Below, in pieces: positions 35,511 through 44,262 of a stretch of DNA of 44,316 nucleotides. Location of the stretch: contig CAJTTE010000023.1 of NCBI GenBank assembly GCA_910579265.1, positions 1 to 44,316 of the forward strand, in the 5' to 3' direction. Made by a program: the position numbers and the translations under genes. The notes under the pieces were generated by a model that was not told where the DNA came from, ran no database searches, and saw only the letters and a program-made list of their open reading frames with translations. This DNA is from an uncultured Ruminiclostridium sp. GTDB taxonomy: Bacteria > Bacillota > Clostridia > Oscillospirales > Ruminococcaceae. Position 1 is the first letter of the stretch. The number at the start of each line of letters is the position of its first letter.

Positions 35511-35924
35511 ATGCTTGATATAATACCTAACAAAGAACAAATGATAAATTTGGTGGGGAAGCCCTTATTTGAGATATGGAATGAGCTATGTGCCTTAATT
35601 GATGAAAAATATGATATGGATCGTTCATGGGATAAGGGCGGTAAAGCATGGACATACGAATATAAATACCGTCGGGGCGGTAAAACTTTATGTGCATTAT
35701 ACGCAAGAGAAAATTGTGTTGGATTTATGATCATATTAGGAAAAGATGAACGCTTAAGGTTTGAAAAAGACAGAGAAAGCTATGGGGAGGAAGTCCAGAA
35801 AATTTTTGATGAAGCTCAAACTTATCACGATAGAAAATGGATGATGTTTGAGCCAAGGGATACTTCCTTGTTTGATGATTTTATCAGACTGTTAAGAATT
35901 AAAAGAAAACCAAATAGAAGATAG
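35511..35924 (+). CDS. DUF3788 family protein
   Basis: 137 residues, cytosolic. The sequence has LWNEL-like opening helices (FEIWNELCALIDEKYDMDRS), WDKGGKAWTYEYKYRRGGKT then LCALY, and WMMFEPRD near the end, matching the DUF3788 pattern of YdhG/SRPBCC-related small proteins. The function is unknown. ATG 35511 follows AAAGGAG with 7-nt spacing; an in-frame ATG 15 codons earlier is not supported. A terminator follows about 100 bp downstream. Confidence 0.8.
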   Translation: MLDIIPNKEQMINLVGKPLFEIWNELCALIDEKYDMDRSWDKGGKAWTYEYKYRRGGKTLCALYARENCVGFMIILGKDERLRFEKDRESYGEEVQKIFDEAQTYHDRKWMMFEPRDTSLFDDFIRLLRIKRKPNRR

Positions 35925-36022
35925 AGGATTACAGCTTTTATTTCACAGGAAAAGCAGAGAAAAAGCGGCGTTGCCCTTTAAGGCAGATGATGGTTTGCAT
36001 TACATGGATTTTTTATAAAAAA

Positions 36023-36052
36023 CCGACAATGTATTTTGTCGGGCTATTTTTA
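36023..36052 (+). terminator. Terminator after the DUF3788 gene
   Basis: CCGACAA (36023-36029) and TTGTCGG (36036-36042) enclose a 6-nt loop, followed by GCTATTTTT. Confidence 0.7.
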
Positions 36053-36901
36053 AAGCAATGATTATATTGTGTTGCGTAACGTGGGCGATTATATTTTTTA
36101 GAAAAACATATACTGAATTAATCAACATGTTTACAGATCAGATTAGAAAAAGCGGCGGCTTCAGCGCAAAAAATCACTGGCTTGACCGGTGGAATAAAAA
36201 GCTTTAGCAAAAAAACAATCTGCACTTCTTTCAGATATGATGTTGGATTTATGCCGATAATAATTTTTCGGCAGCTATGTTTTACAGCAGATCAGAAGCA
36301 GGACAAGTGTGATATTTGTTTAGGCTTATACATAATGACATTGCGTAATTATAGAAATTTAATTTTGAAAAACAGGAGCGTCAAGGGTTTCGTAAATGTC
36401 TGAGCTGATTATGTAAATCATCGATTACAAATGATGATATATGATGTGATTTTAAAAATTTAATGAAAGGGTCAAATATTTTACGTCCGAGCTTCTCTCG
36501 GCGGAAATGCAATTATGACAAATATATCGGTTAATATTTTATGAGCTTTCAATAAATGTAAAAAACTTAAGGCGATACCGCACAATGACCGCCTGACGGC
36601 TTTGTGTGCGGCTTGCTTGCATATATTCCGTCATCTTACACAAATTCTCCTTGAAATACGTCAGTATTCCTGCGTCGAATTTATGCAAGCTGACGAAAAA
36701 GCTGACTGCGCAATTCACACGCAATCATTGTGTGGTGTTGCCTTAAATTCAGTCCATAACACTGTGTATTCATATTTCCTGAAAATTTATAGGATCAGGG
36801 GCTAAAGACTTTATAATAAGCTTTTTATCAGTAAGATTGTAATTGTTGTTTAAAAATGATTTATTTTTTTGGTATAATTTAACAAAACTTAAAGAAGCCG
36901 C
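36053..36901. other. Gene-free region with MITE-B copy 2 and a short shared repeat
   Basis: GTGGAATAAAAAGCTTTAGC at about 36189 also occurs at about 17785, next to the tandem array. A 73-codon frame at 36182-36403 overlaps this repeat and has no ribosome site; not called. MITE-B lies at 36567-36746. Confidence 0.5.
36567..36746. mobile_element. MITE-B copy 2 (180 bp)
   Basis: TTAAGGCGATACCGCACAAT at the left and ATTGTGTGGTGTTGCCTTAA at the right form the inverted ends. The interior is nearly identical to 31294-31473, including TTACACAAATTCTCCTTGAA. No ORF of its own. Confidence 0.9.
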
Positions 36902-36930
36902 TTGACAAATATTTATTGCGGTGATATAGT
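36902..36930 (+). promoter_or_regulatory. Sigma-A promoter of the rtcB leader transcript
   Basis: A perfect TTGACA (36902-36907), 17-bp spacer and TATAGT (36925-36930). Next comes a ~110-nt leader before a small ORF. Confidence 0.82.
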
Positions 36931-37041
36931 AATGTTCGTTGCTCCGGACAATGTTTGTTTTATTCAAGGCTCATAAAACGAATATATAAGTGTTTTCGGA
37001 GGCTTACAGATACAAAATAATCAAAAAGGAGGGCGGAAGCA

Positions 37042-37131
37042 ATGAAAAAATATCTACATATGATTTTTAAAAAATACATAAATAATAATATCAGACGGTT
37101 GTTTGGAATTGCTGCGCCCGATTTTACGTAA
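37042..37131 (+). CDS. 29-residue leader ORF upstream of rtcB
   Basis: MKKYLHMIFKKYINNN begins a basic, hydrophobic 29-residue peptide. The AAGGAGG site (37027-37033) at 8 nt spacing is near consensus, stronger than most in this window, which argues the frame is translated. It stops 22 nt before the terminator hairpin at 37154. It could be a leader peptide in an attenuation system, or a free small protein (one amphipathic helix). No known leader family is recognised. Confidence 0.6.
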   Translation: MKKYLHMIFKKYINNNIRRLFGIAAPDFT

Positions 37132-37153
37132 CAGGGGCTATCGCAATAATTCG

Positions 37154-37181
37154 GCGCACCCGTTTTGGGGTGCGCTTTTTT
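37154..37181 (+). terminator. Intrinsic terminator / attenuator just before rtcB
   Basis: GCGCACCC (37154-37161) and GGGTGCGC (37168-37175) form an 8-bp GC-rich stem with a 6-nt loop, followed by six Ts. It lies 24 bp before the rtcB start, on the transcript from 36902. Confidence 0.88.
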
Positions 37182-37204
37182 GATGTTTATAAAAAGGAGA
37201 AAAT

Positions 37205-38413
37205 ATGATAGAATTAAAGGGAAAATACAATACAGCCAAGGTTTATACGGATATTATAGATCAGGCTTCAATATCTCAGATCATTGAGCTTTGCAGTCAG
37301 GAATTTACCGCAGGAGAAAAGATACGTATGATGCCGGATATACACGCGGGTATGGGGTGTGTTATAGGAACGACAATGACCATAAGCGATAAAATAGTCC
37401 CGAATCTGGTCGGCGTGGATATTGGCTGCGGCATGGAAACCGTTCGCGTAAAGGAAAAGTATATTGAGCCTATGCAGCTTGATAAGCTTATATATAATAA
37501 TATTCCATCGGGATTTTCGATCAGAAGCAAGCCGCACAGATACTTCAAGGAAATTGATCTGGATCAGTTAAGGTGCAAGGATAAAATTGATCTGCGCCGT
37601 GCTGAAAATTCATTGGGCACTCTTGGCGGAGGCAATCACTTTATCGAGGCGGATAAGGGTTCGGACGGAATTTACATCGTTATACATTCGGGATCTCGTC
37701 ATCTCGGAGTTGAAGTAGCTAAATATTATCAGCAGCAGGCCTTCAAGGCTTTGGGCAAGGCGGACAGGGACAGCGTCAACGGGCTGATCGATGATCTGAA
37801 AAAACAGGGACGCGAATGCGAAATACAGACGGAAGTACGAAAGATGAAGAGCAGGGAACAAATTTATATACCAAAACATCTTGCGTATGTACAGGGACAG
37901 CTTTTTGACGATTATATCCATGATATGAAAATTGTCCAGAGCTATGCCATGCTTAATCGGAAGGCTATGATGAACGAAATAATCAAGGGTATGAGACTTA
38001 CGGTCGTAGAAGAGTTTACAACTGTTCATAACTATATTGACACAGACAATATGATTCTCAGAAAGGGGGCGGTTTCAGCCGCAAAAGGCGAAAAGCTTAT
38101 TATTCCTATCAATATGAGAGACGGAAGTCTGATTTGTATGGGAAAAGGCAATCCCGACTGGAACAGTTCGGCTCCACACGGCGCCGGCAGACTTATGAGC
38201 AGAGGAGATGCCAAACAAAGCTTTACGGTAAGCGAATTCAAGAAACAAATGAAGGGCATTTATACCACTTCCGTCGGACCGGGAACGCTTGACGAATGTC
38301 CTATGGCATACAAGCGCATTGATGATATTTTAGGAAATATAGCAGAGACGGTTGATGTGTTGGATATAATAAAACCCATTTATAATTTTAAGGCAGGCGC
38401 CTGCGAAGAATAA
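37205..38413 (+). CDS. rtcB: RNA ligase RtcB
   Basis: 402 residues. RtcB seals 2',3'-cyclic phosphate or 3'-phosphate RNA ends to 5'-OH ends using GTP and Mn2+. Visible signatures are MMPDIHAGMGCVIGTT, the metal ligand region VGVDIGCGME, LGTLGGGNHFIE, and the guanylated His in SSAPHGAGRLMSR. The C-terminus has DECPMAYKRIDDI. It is slightly shorter than the ~480-residue archaeal form, as usual for many bacterial RtcBs. It starts at ATG after AAAAGGAG. No rtcA or rtcR neighbour exists; control may lie in the leader. Confidence 0.94.
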   Translation: MIELKGKYNTAKVYTDIIDQASISQIIELCSQEFTAGEKIRMMPDIHAGMGCVIGTTMTISDKIVPNLVGVDIGCGMETVRVKEKYIEPMQLDKLIYNNIPSGFSIRSKPHRYFKEIDLDQLRCKDKIDLRRAENSLGTLGGGNHFIEADKGSDGIYIVIHSGSRHLGVEVAKYYQQQAFKALGKADRDSVNGLIDDLKKQGRECEIQTEVRKMKSREQIYIPKHLAYVQGQLFDDYIHDMKIVQSYAMLNRKAMMNEIIKGMRLTVVEEFTTVHNYIDTDNMILRKGAVSAAKGEKLIIPINMRDGSLICMGKGNPDWNSSAPHGAGRLMSRGDAKQSFTVSEFKKQMKGIYTTSVGPGTLDECPMAYKRIDDILGNIAETVDVLDIIKPIYNFKAGACEE

Positions 38414-38526
38414 AGGGATAAGGTCCGGATATCATCCGCATAGGTAAGGTTACGGTCAAATCAACGTGTTTAATCACAGTGTCAAAACCTTCTTAACGGC
38501 ATATGCTGTTCAAGGGGGTTTTTGTT

Positions 38527-39054
38527 TTGATATTTGCAGAAATCATATTACTTATAGCTGCCTTATCGGTGGATTCATTGGCAGCATCCATAAGTTACGG
38601 ACTGGCAAAAATTAAAATAGGTTTTTGTCAGTCAATACTTATAAGTTTGATTTGCAGCGGTTTTTTATTTGTTTCGGTTGCATTATCGGGTGCGATAGGC
38701 GGCCTGATGCCCGAAGAAATTACAAAGGCAGGCAGCTTTATAATCCTTTTTACAATTGGTGCAATAAAATTTTTTCAGAAGATAAAAAATGAACAGCCGG
38801 AACGGCTGTCAGTTATGAAAACTGTTTTATTTGCAGTTTCGATGTCTCTGGACGGACTGGCGGCAGGCTTTGGAGCGGGACTTACGGCTGAGGATAATGT
38901 TTTATATGTCGGGATAGCCGCCTGCATTATTACTTTTGCAGCAGTTTTTTTCGGAAATGCGGTCGGTCTGCGCATAGGGAAAAACGCTCCCGGATTTATT
39001 CAAAAGATCGGAGGTATTGCAATAATTATTGTTGCCGTTTGTAAATTGATATAA
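38527..39054 (+). CDS. MntP/YtaF-like integral membrane protein
   Basis: About 175 residues, with six hydrophobic segments. ALSVDSLAASISYGLAKIKI and SMSLDGLAAGFGAGLTAED are the two internally repeated Asp/Ser-rich helices typical of MntP (Mn2+ exporter) and YtaF. ILFTIGAIKFF and the ending GIAIIIVAVCKLI complete the topology. A TTG start at 38527 fits AAGGGGG (38511-38517) best; an ATG at 38503 upstream is possible. The spacer after rtcB shows no Mn2+ (yybP-ykoY) riboswitch. Whether it is MntP-like transport or YtaF cannot be settled. Confidence 0.78.
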   Translation: MIFAEIILLIAALSVDSLAASISYGLAKIKIGFCQSILISLICSGFLFVSVALSGAIGGLMPEEITKAGSFIILFTIGAIKFFQKIKNEQPERLSVMKTVLFAVSMSLDGLAAGFGAGLTAEDNVLYVGIAACIITFAAVFFGNAVGLRIGKNAPGFIQKIGGIAIIIVAVCKLI

Positions 39055-39552
39055 ACCGTATATTTAATGTTTTGGAACTTTATGCAAGGGGGTTTATAGA
39101 GTAAAAAACAAAGCATATCAATAAACGCTGCATTTACGCTTAAGATCTATAACGCGGCAGAGAATATATAGATAAAAAATACTGCCGTAAATAATATTGG
39201 GGCATATCTGAAAACAAAGCAAATTTGTATTATCACTCTAAAGTGCGGCGATTTCAAGGATATAAAAGCGAAAAAATACGAAGGTATTTCGTAGTTATCT
39301 ATTTGCCTTTAGGATGATTTATCGGTATTCTTTGACACGAAAAGCGTCTACAGATAGTAGAAATAGTGATCTGCGGCTTTTCAGATATCCCCTAATTTCT
39401 ACCGATCGAGGATACCTCATAAATATCGGGGAAAGACTTATATTATTTTATATTTTGGAATCGCTTTGTATTCGGCAAAACTGCGCAAATTATCTTAATT
39501 TTCGGATATGCACTTATTACAACTATGCAATATAAATTATTAGAATATAATC
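39055..39552. other. Intergenic region between convergent genes, with MITE-A copy 6
   Basis: Contains only the MITE-A copy at 39197-39395. No terminators for either convergent gene were found. Confidence 0.5.
39197..39395 (-). mobile_element. MITE-A copy 6 (reverse orientation, 199 bp)
   Basis: TTGGGGCATATCTGAAAA at the left and TTTTCAGATATCCCCTAA at the right are 18-bp inverted ends. The interior is the reverse complement of the family consensus, for example AAAGCAAATTTGTATTATCA and ATTTCGTAGTTATC. The best-preserved termini in the window. Confidence 0.87.
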
Positions 39553-41391
39553 CTATAAATTGTTGTTATATATGTTTTTATATGCTTGCATCCGGCCTTC
39601 GGCAAAGGCGGTTTTGATTGATCCCAACACGTTTTTATCGCGCAGCCTTGCTGTCAAAAGGGGAGAAAATCTTTTTCCTTCAAGGGATACGGCTTTTTGT
39701 ATAGCTTCTTCAAAGGTCATGTCCAATCCATTGTAGAGACGGGCTGTTTCGGTAACATTATCCAACCAATCGACTAATCCTACAACGTCTACCATTTGAC
39801 GAAAGGATGAATCCAGGCGGTTGTAGGAATCAGGATATCCCTGAGAACCGTCATACCAGCTGTGATGCCCCAGGGCGATATCGGCATAGCAGGCAGTGGA
39901 ATTTCGTTGTTCCAGACATGCTTTTCCTACCATAGTGTGAAGGTGAGCCATTTCATATTCTTCTTCAAACCATTGTCTTGACGTATTCGAATAAAGATTT
40001 ATAAAATTTATTTTTCCCACATCATGTAGAATGCCGCATTCCAATGCATAATTTAAAATAAAGCTCTTTTTTTTCGAAATATCATCTATCCTGCTGATAA
40101 AATCAATATCGTCAAAAAAGTCAGGCTCTTCATCAACTATTAAGCCGCAAAGCGATCGGGCTGCAAACCCGACCGCAAGCGAATGAACATAAATGGTAGG
40201 TGTAAAAGTAATCTGAAGCTTTTGCAGAAAGTCTTTATAGGAAATGCTTTTTTCGGTTTCCACAAAGGTATATGACAATTGTCTTAAATACAAAAAAAGG
40301 GATTCGTTAAGAGAGGCCTCCGGAAAAGCTTCTATATAGTCCAGTATCTTTTTGTAAAGTTCTTCAATATATTCGGTACGTTTGGATATAAGATGAGGAT
40401 TTTTATTAAGGTACTGACAATAAAAGGCAGGCAGCGAAATTATTTCATACATTCCTTCGGCGGAATAATCTGAAGGATCAGCGCTGTCCATAAGAACTTC
40501 CATTTTATTCAAAAGATCTTCTATACTGTGAAGCCCACAGCAGTATTCCATAGCAAAGCTCGATAACTGAATTTTGGCTGAAAGCTTTTTGTTATTTTCA
40601 GACGCTTCCTTTAATCTTCGCTGATACACAATATAGACGGATTCCATTACATCGGCAACATCCTGAGGAGTCATAGCGTCTTCTTTTCCATATGCGATGG
40701 AAGCCGCCATTTGTTGATGTGTCATGTATATAAACCTGTCCCACGGAAGATCCGGGGCCTTTTCCTGATATCCTCTATCCTGAAGAATCATGAGAGAGCG
40801 CTTAACCATGGCGATCTTCTCACTCACAGTTTTAAATTTTCCCAAAGACATATTTGCTCTTGAACGAAGAATGTATCCGAAGGTTTCAGCGTCGTCGATC
40901 TCATCGTAATATTTAAGATAAGCCGCAGCTTCGGTAAAGTACAAACGCATCTGAAAATAATATTTCTTTACCTGATTATACTCTAAGCTCACCAACTTAT
41001 TACAAATGCTGTGGTAACCCATTCCCAAACGGTAAAGCGCTTTTATAGCATCATTCCGGACACGCATCTGACGGGAAAAGCCAAGGAGCGCTTTATATAT
41101 CTGACAATAAAGTCCCGTATCGATTTCTTCCCGCACATTCAGAAGGGATTCGGCAAATTCCCTAAGTTCATCCTTTTCTTCGGCACTTGTTTCAAATATC
41201 TGATCAAGGACGGGAAAAAGATTCTCCCTTAAAAGCTGCATGTTGCGTTTGACTTTTTTTTCTATTTCAAGACGATTTTGCAGCATATCACGGTAATATT
41301 CGTCGAAGCTTTGATCCTTCGGTCTGATGCGAACAGTGAGCGAAGAAATATATTGTAAATTTGCAATATATTCTTTTTGGTAAGGTTGCAT
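39553..41391 (-). CDS. Divergent HD-GYP-type phosphohydrolase
   Basis: 612 residues, cytosolic. The first ~410 residues are helical repeats with no recognised family. The C-terminal part has HD-GYP marks in order: HSLAVGFAARSL, CGILHDVGKINFINLY (metal-binding HD), HLHTMVGKACLE, LGHHSWYDGSQGYP (HHxxxDGxxGYP) and VGLVDWLDNV (the vaDxyDA region). HD-GYP enzymes hydrolyse cyclic di-GMP and related cyclic dinucleotides; metal ligands seem present, so activity is plausible. No receiver domain is fused. Its start lies 10 bp after the stop of the hybrid kinase gene, so the two are co-transcribed. Confidence 0.82.
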   Translation of the reverse strand: MQPYQKEYIANLQYISSLTVRIRPKDQSFDEYYRDMLQNRLEIEKKVKRNMQLLRENLFPVLDQIFETSAEEKDELREFAESLLNVREEIDTGLYCQIYKALLGFSRQMRVRNDAIKALYRLGMGYHSICNKLVSLEYNQVKKYYFQMRLYFTEAAAYLKYYDEIDDAETFGYILRSRANMSLGKFKTVSEKIAMVKRSLMILQDRGYQEKAPDLPWDRFIYMTHQQMAASIAYGKEDAMTPQDVADVMESVYIVYQRRLKEASENNKKLSAKIQLSSFAMEYCCGLHSIEDLLNKMEVLMDSADPSDYSAEGMYEIISLPAFYCQYLNKNPHLISKRTEYIEELYKKILDYIEAFPEASLNESLFLYLRQLSYTFVETEKSISYKDFLQKLQITFTPTIYVHSLAVGFAARSLCGLIVDEEPDFFDDIDFISRIDDISKKKSFILNYALECGILHDVGKINFINLYSNTSRQWFEEEYEMAHLHTMVGKACLEQRNSTACYADIALGHHSWYDGSQGYPDSYNRLDSSFRQMVDVVGLVDWLDNVTETARLYNGLDMTFEEAIQKAVSLEGKRFSPLLTARLRDKNVLGSIKTAFAEGRMQAYKNIYNNNL

Positions 41392-41401
41392 TTTTCCTTC
41401 T

Positions 41402-43249
41402 TTACCTCTCGTGCTGTTTTAATCTATTGCGCATGATTTCTCCGAGCCGTTCGGGATCAACGGGTTTTGAGCAGTGTTCGTTCATCCCGGCTTCTCTTGA
41501 CATTCGAATGTCTTCGACAAAAGCGTTTGCAGTCATTGCCACTATCCAAACTGTTGAAGAGTCGCTTCTCGGAAGCTGTCTGATCAGTTTTGTCGCTTCA
41601 TATCCGTTCATTATGGGCATCTGTATGTCCATAAAAATCAAGTCATAATACCCTTCGTCAGACGATTTAAACATTTCTACGGCTTTCGCTCCGTTATCCG
41701 CAACTTCTACCTGTACCCCCGTAACAGAAAGCATTTCAACTACGATTTCCTGATTGATCTCAACGTCTTCTACCAGCAAAATACGATATTTACTAAAGTC
41801 GTTGTTGTAGTCTTCGGTAATCTTCTCACTGATCTGCATTTCCTTAGTAAGTTCGGACAGCGTTTTCAGCAATCTGCTTTTAAACAGCGGACAGGGAACA
41901 AATGCTTTTATGCCGGCACGGGACGCAGGGTATTCGATTTGCCCCCAATCTTCCTCCGAGACCAGTATAATAGGGAAGTCGCTTCCGGCCAGCTGACGTA
42001 TATGGGAAGCAAGCTCTAAAACCGGTATATCGTCTATTTCCTGTCCGAGCAGTATAGCGCAGGGCATTTTTTCCTCATATTTGTTTTCCGTAAGAGTTGT
42101 TACGGCATCAAGACCGTTTCGGATTATTACGGTTTTCAAACCGGCGTCATTCAGAAAACCGGAAATTTGCCGTACACGGTCATTCTTATTTTCAACAAGA
42201 ATTACATTTGAACCTACGGGCAGTTCGGGTATAGCGTCGTTTTTAAGGGATGCAGAAATGGGAATTTCCACATGGAATTTACTTCCTTTTCCTTCTTCAC
42301 TGTCTACCCTGATGGTTCCGCCCATTTGTTCGACCAGGTTTTTTACAATGGACATTCCCAATCCCGTTCCTTCTATTTTGCCGATCGTTGAATTATTTAC
42401 ACGTTCAAAGGGCAGAAATATCCGTTTCAGGAATTCGCGGCTCATACCTATTCCGTTGTCTTCACATATGAAATCCAGCCAGACCTTATCGTTATTTTCG
42501 GATTTCCGATTTCTTCCGGTTTTCAAATACTGGGCAAAGTATACGTTTATTTTTCCCTTGTCCGGAGTATATTTAACCGCATTACCAATAATGTTTACCA
42601 AAATCTGACGTAAGCGAAGTGCGTCGCCTATCAGATTTTCCTCATATATTCTTCCGATATCGATCTGAAGCTCCTGGTCCTTTAAGACTGCCTGAGGGCG
42701 CATAATGACGGCAATATCATGTACAAGATCCGCAATGGAAAATTCTTCTTCGTTCAATGTCATCCTTCCGCTGTCGATCCTTGACATGTCCAGCACATCA
42801 TTTACAAGGCTCATAAGATGAGTTGAAGCGGTTTTTATTTTCAAAAGGCAATCCTGCACTCTTGCCTTTTCGTCAATGTGGGATAGACCTATGGAGGTCA
42901 TTCCCATTATAGCGTTCATCGGCGTTCGGATATCATGCGACATGTTGGATAAAAAGCTGCTTTTTGCACGGTTTGCCGCTTCGGCAGCTTTAAGGGCGTT
43001 TTCAAGCCTTTCGTTCATCTGTTCCAATTCCGATGTAAATTCACATTCAGCGTTATTCTGTTTCAGTATCCAAAGTTCGCAGCCGGCTTCAAGCTTTACT
43101 TTTTCAACACTCAGATCATTAACGGCATTTTCGGGATCGGCAGATCTAAGATCGCTTTTATTCATTTCCGTTAATTCACAGGCTTTTGAATCCGCATATA
43201 TTATTTTTTTGTTTTGTTCAACTACCAGATAGCCTTTATTTTCACTCAT
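41402..43249 (-). CDS. Cytosolic hybrid histidine kinase with a degenerate and an intact receiver
   Basis: 615 residues. No membrane segment. Residues ~1-70 form a short PAS-like N-terminus (GYLVVEQNKKIIYADSKACE). HisKA is intact (FLSNMSHDIRTPMN), as are the ATPase motifs DNGIGM and GTGLGM. The first receiver (~350-490) has lost its active site: VENKN replaces the acidic pair, ILLGQE replaces the phospho-Asp and PCPLFKS replaces the SKP lysine. The second (~505-610) is complete: LLVEDVEIN, IFMDIQMP and CSKPVD. Upstream is mrp, downstream the HD-GYP gene; the latter is the natural output partner. Confidence 0.93.
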   Translation of the reverse strand: MSENKGYLVVEQNKKIIYADSKACELTEMNKSDLRSADPENAVNDLSVEKVKLEAGCELWILKQNNAECEFTSELEQMNERLENALKAAEAANRAKSSFLSNMSHDIRTPMNAIMGMTSIGLSHIDEKARVQDCLLKIKTASTHLMSLVNDVLDMSRIDSGRMTLNEEEFSIADLVHDIAVIMRPQAVLKDQELQIDIGRIYEENLIGDALRLRQILVNIIGNAVKYTPDKGKINVYFAQYLKTGRNRKSENNDKVWLDFICEDNGIGMSREFLKRIFLPFERVNNSTIGKIEGTGLGMSIVKNLVEQMGGTIRVDSEEGKGSKFHVEIPISASLKNDAIPELPVGSNVILVENKNDRVRQISGFLNDAGLKTVIIRNGLDAVTTLTENKYEEKMPCAILLGQEIDDIPVLELASHIRQLAGSDFPIILVSEEDWGQIEYPASRAGIKAFVPCPLFKSRLLKTLSELTKEMQISEKITEDYNNDFSKYRILLVEDVEINQEIVVEMLSVTGVQVEVADNGAKAVEMFKSSDEGYYDLIFMDIQMPIMNGYEATKLIRQLPRSDSSTVWIVAMTANAFVEDIRMSREAGMNEHCSKPVDPERLGEIMRNRLKQHER

Positions 43250-43300
43250 AGGTCTTTATTTCTTTCTGAAGGCTCAAGGCCTTTTTAGTTTTATGCTTCG

Positions 43301-44128
43301 TTATAAATCAACTGTTATATCCGAAAAGAAGCTTCCGATTTCGGGACGGATCAAATCATCCCCAAGTCCCTTATCGGAAACGGAAGCAACTTCGGGATCT
43401 ATGGGAAGGCGACATATGGATTTTATGCCGAATTTTTCCGCAGTTTCCTTTACATGACTTTCTCCGAAAATATTATGCTCTTTTCCGCAGCCGTCGCATT
43501 TAAAATAACTCATGTTTTCCACTAGTCCTAAAATCGGTATATTCATGGTTTTAGCCATATTGACGGCTTTTTCCACGATCATGGATACCAGTTCCTGGGG
43601 GCTGGTAACCACTATTATCCCGTCAACCGGTATTGATTGAAATACAGTAAGGGGAACATCTCCCGTTCCGGGAGGCATATCAATGAACATATAATCAACA
43701 TCACCCCATATTACGTCGGTCCAGAATTGTTTTACCATTCCGGCAATGACAGGTCCTCTCCATATTACGGGATCGGTAGTTTTTTCCAGAAGAAGATTGA
43801 GAGACATTATATTTATTCCTTTTCGGGTCTTTACAGGAATAATCCCGTTTTCGTCTCCGTAAGCCCTCGCATTCACTCCGAAAATACGGGGAATGGACGG
43901 TCCTGTTATATCGGCGTCCAGAATAGAGATCATTTTTCCTTTTCTGTTGGCTTCAGCTGCCAGCATGGATGTCACCATGCTTTTTCCTACGCCGCCTTTG
44001 CCGCTTACAACGGCAATCACTTTTTCAATATGAGACAGTTTATTGGGTTTTTCTCTGAGATCCTCCGGTTTATTTCTTGAGGGACAGTTCTCTCCGCATG
44101 AGGAGCAGTCGTGGGTACATTCGCTCAT
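43301..44128 (-). CDS. mrp: Mrp/NBP35 family Fe-S cluster carrier ATPase
   Basis: 275 residues. A Cys-rich N-terminus (MSECTHDCSSCGENCPSRNK) precedes the deviant Walker A SGKGGVGKS, Walker B ILDADITGPSIPR, WRGPVIAGMVKQF, FIDMPPGTGDVPL and the Fe-S-bridging CDGCG, all typical of Mrp/ApbC. The protein binds and transfers [4Fe-4S] clusters as a dimer. The start is ATG at 44128 (minus strand) after AAAGGAG at 44137-44143. It is the first gene of the mrp-kinase-HD-GYP operon; a good promoter lies at 44205-44233. Confidence 0.94.
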   Translation of the reverse strand: MSECTHDCSSCGENCPSRNKPEDLREKPNKLSHIEKVIAVVSGKGGVGKSMVTSMLAAEANRKGKMISILDADITGPSIPRIFGVNARAYGDENGIIPVKTRKGINIMSLNLLLEKTTDPVIWRGPVIAGMVKQFWTDVIWGDVDYMFIDMPPGTGDVPLTVFQSIPVDGIIVVTSPQELVSMIVEKAVNMAKTMNIPILGLVENMSYFKCDGCGKEHNIFGESHVKETAEKFGIKSICRLPIDPEVASVSDKGLGDDLIRPEIGSFFSDITVDL

Positions 44129-44204
44129 TTTTTTCTCCTTTCTTTACAAAAGCCGTTTTATGGCTTACATATGCTTAAATTCCGAAATCGACGATATTTA
44201 TAAT

Positions 44205-44233
44205 ATTTTATCAAATACTCGGTCAAATGTCAA
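44205..44233 (-). promoter_or_regulatory. Sigma-A promoter of the mrp operon
   Basis: On the minus strand TTGACA (44233-44228), 17-bp spacer and TAAAAT (44210-44205), about 77 bp before the mrp start. Confidence 0.8.
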
Positions 44234-44262
44234 TCATACTCGGCGCTCAGCTGTCCGCAGGC

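Noticed and set aside
36182..36403. 73-codon frame
   Set aside because: Begins at a poor start without a ribosome site inside a short repeat; no domain.
38414..38526. Manganese (yybP-ykoY) riboswitch before the MntP-like gene
   Set aside because: None of the conserved core sequence elements could be found in the short spacer.
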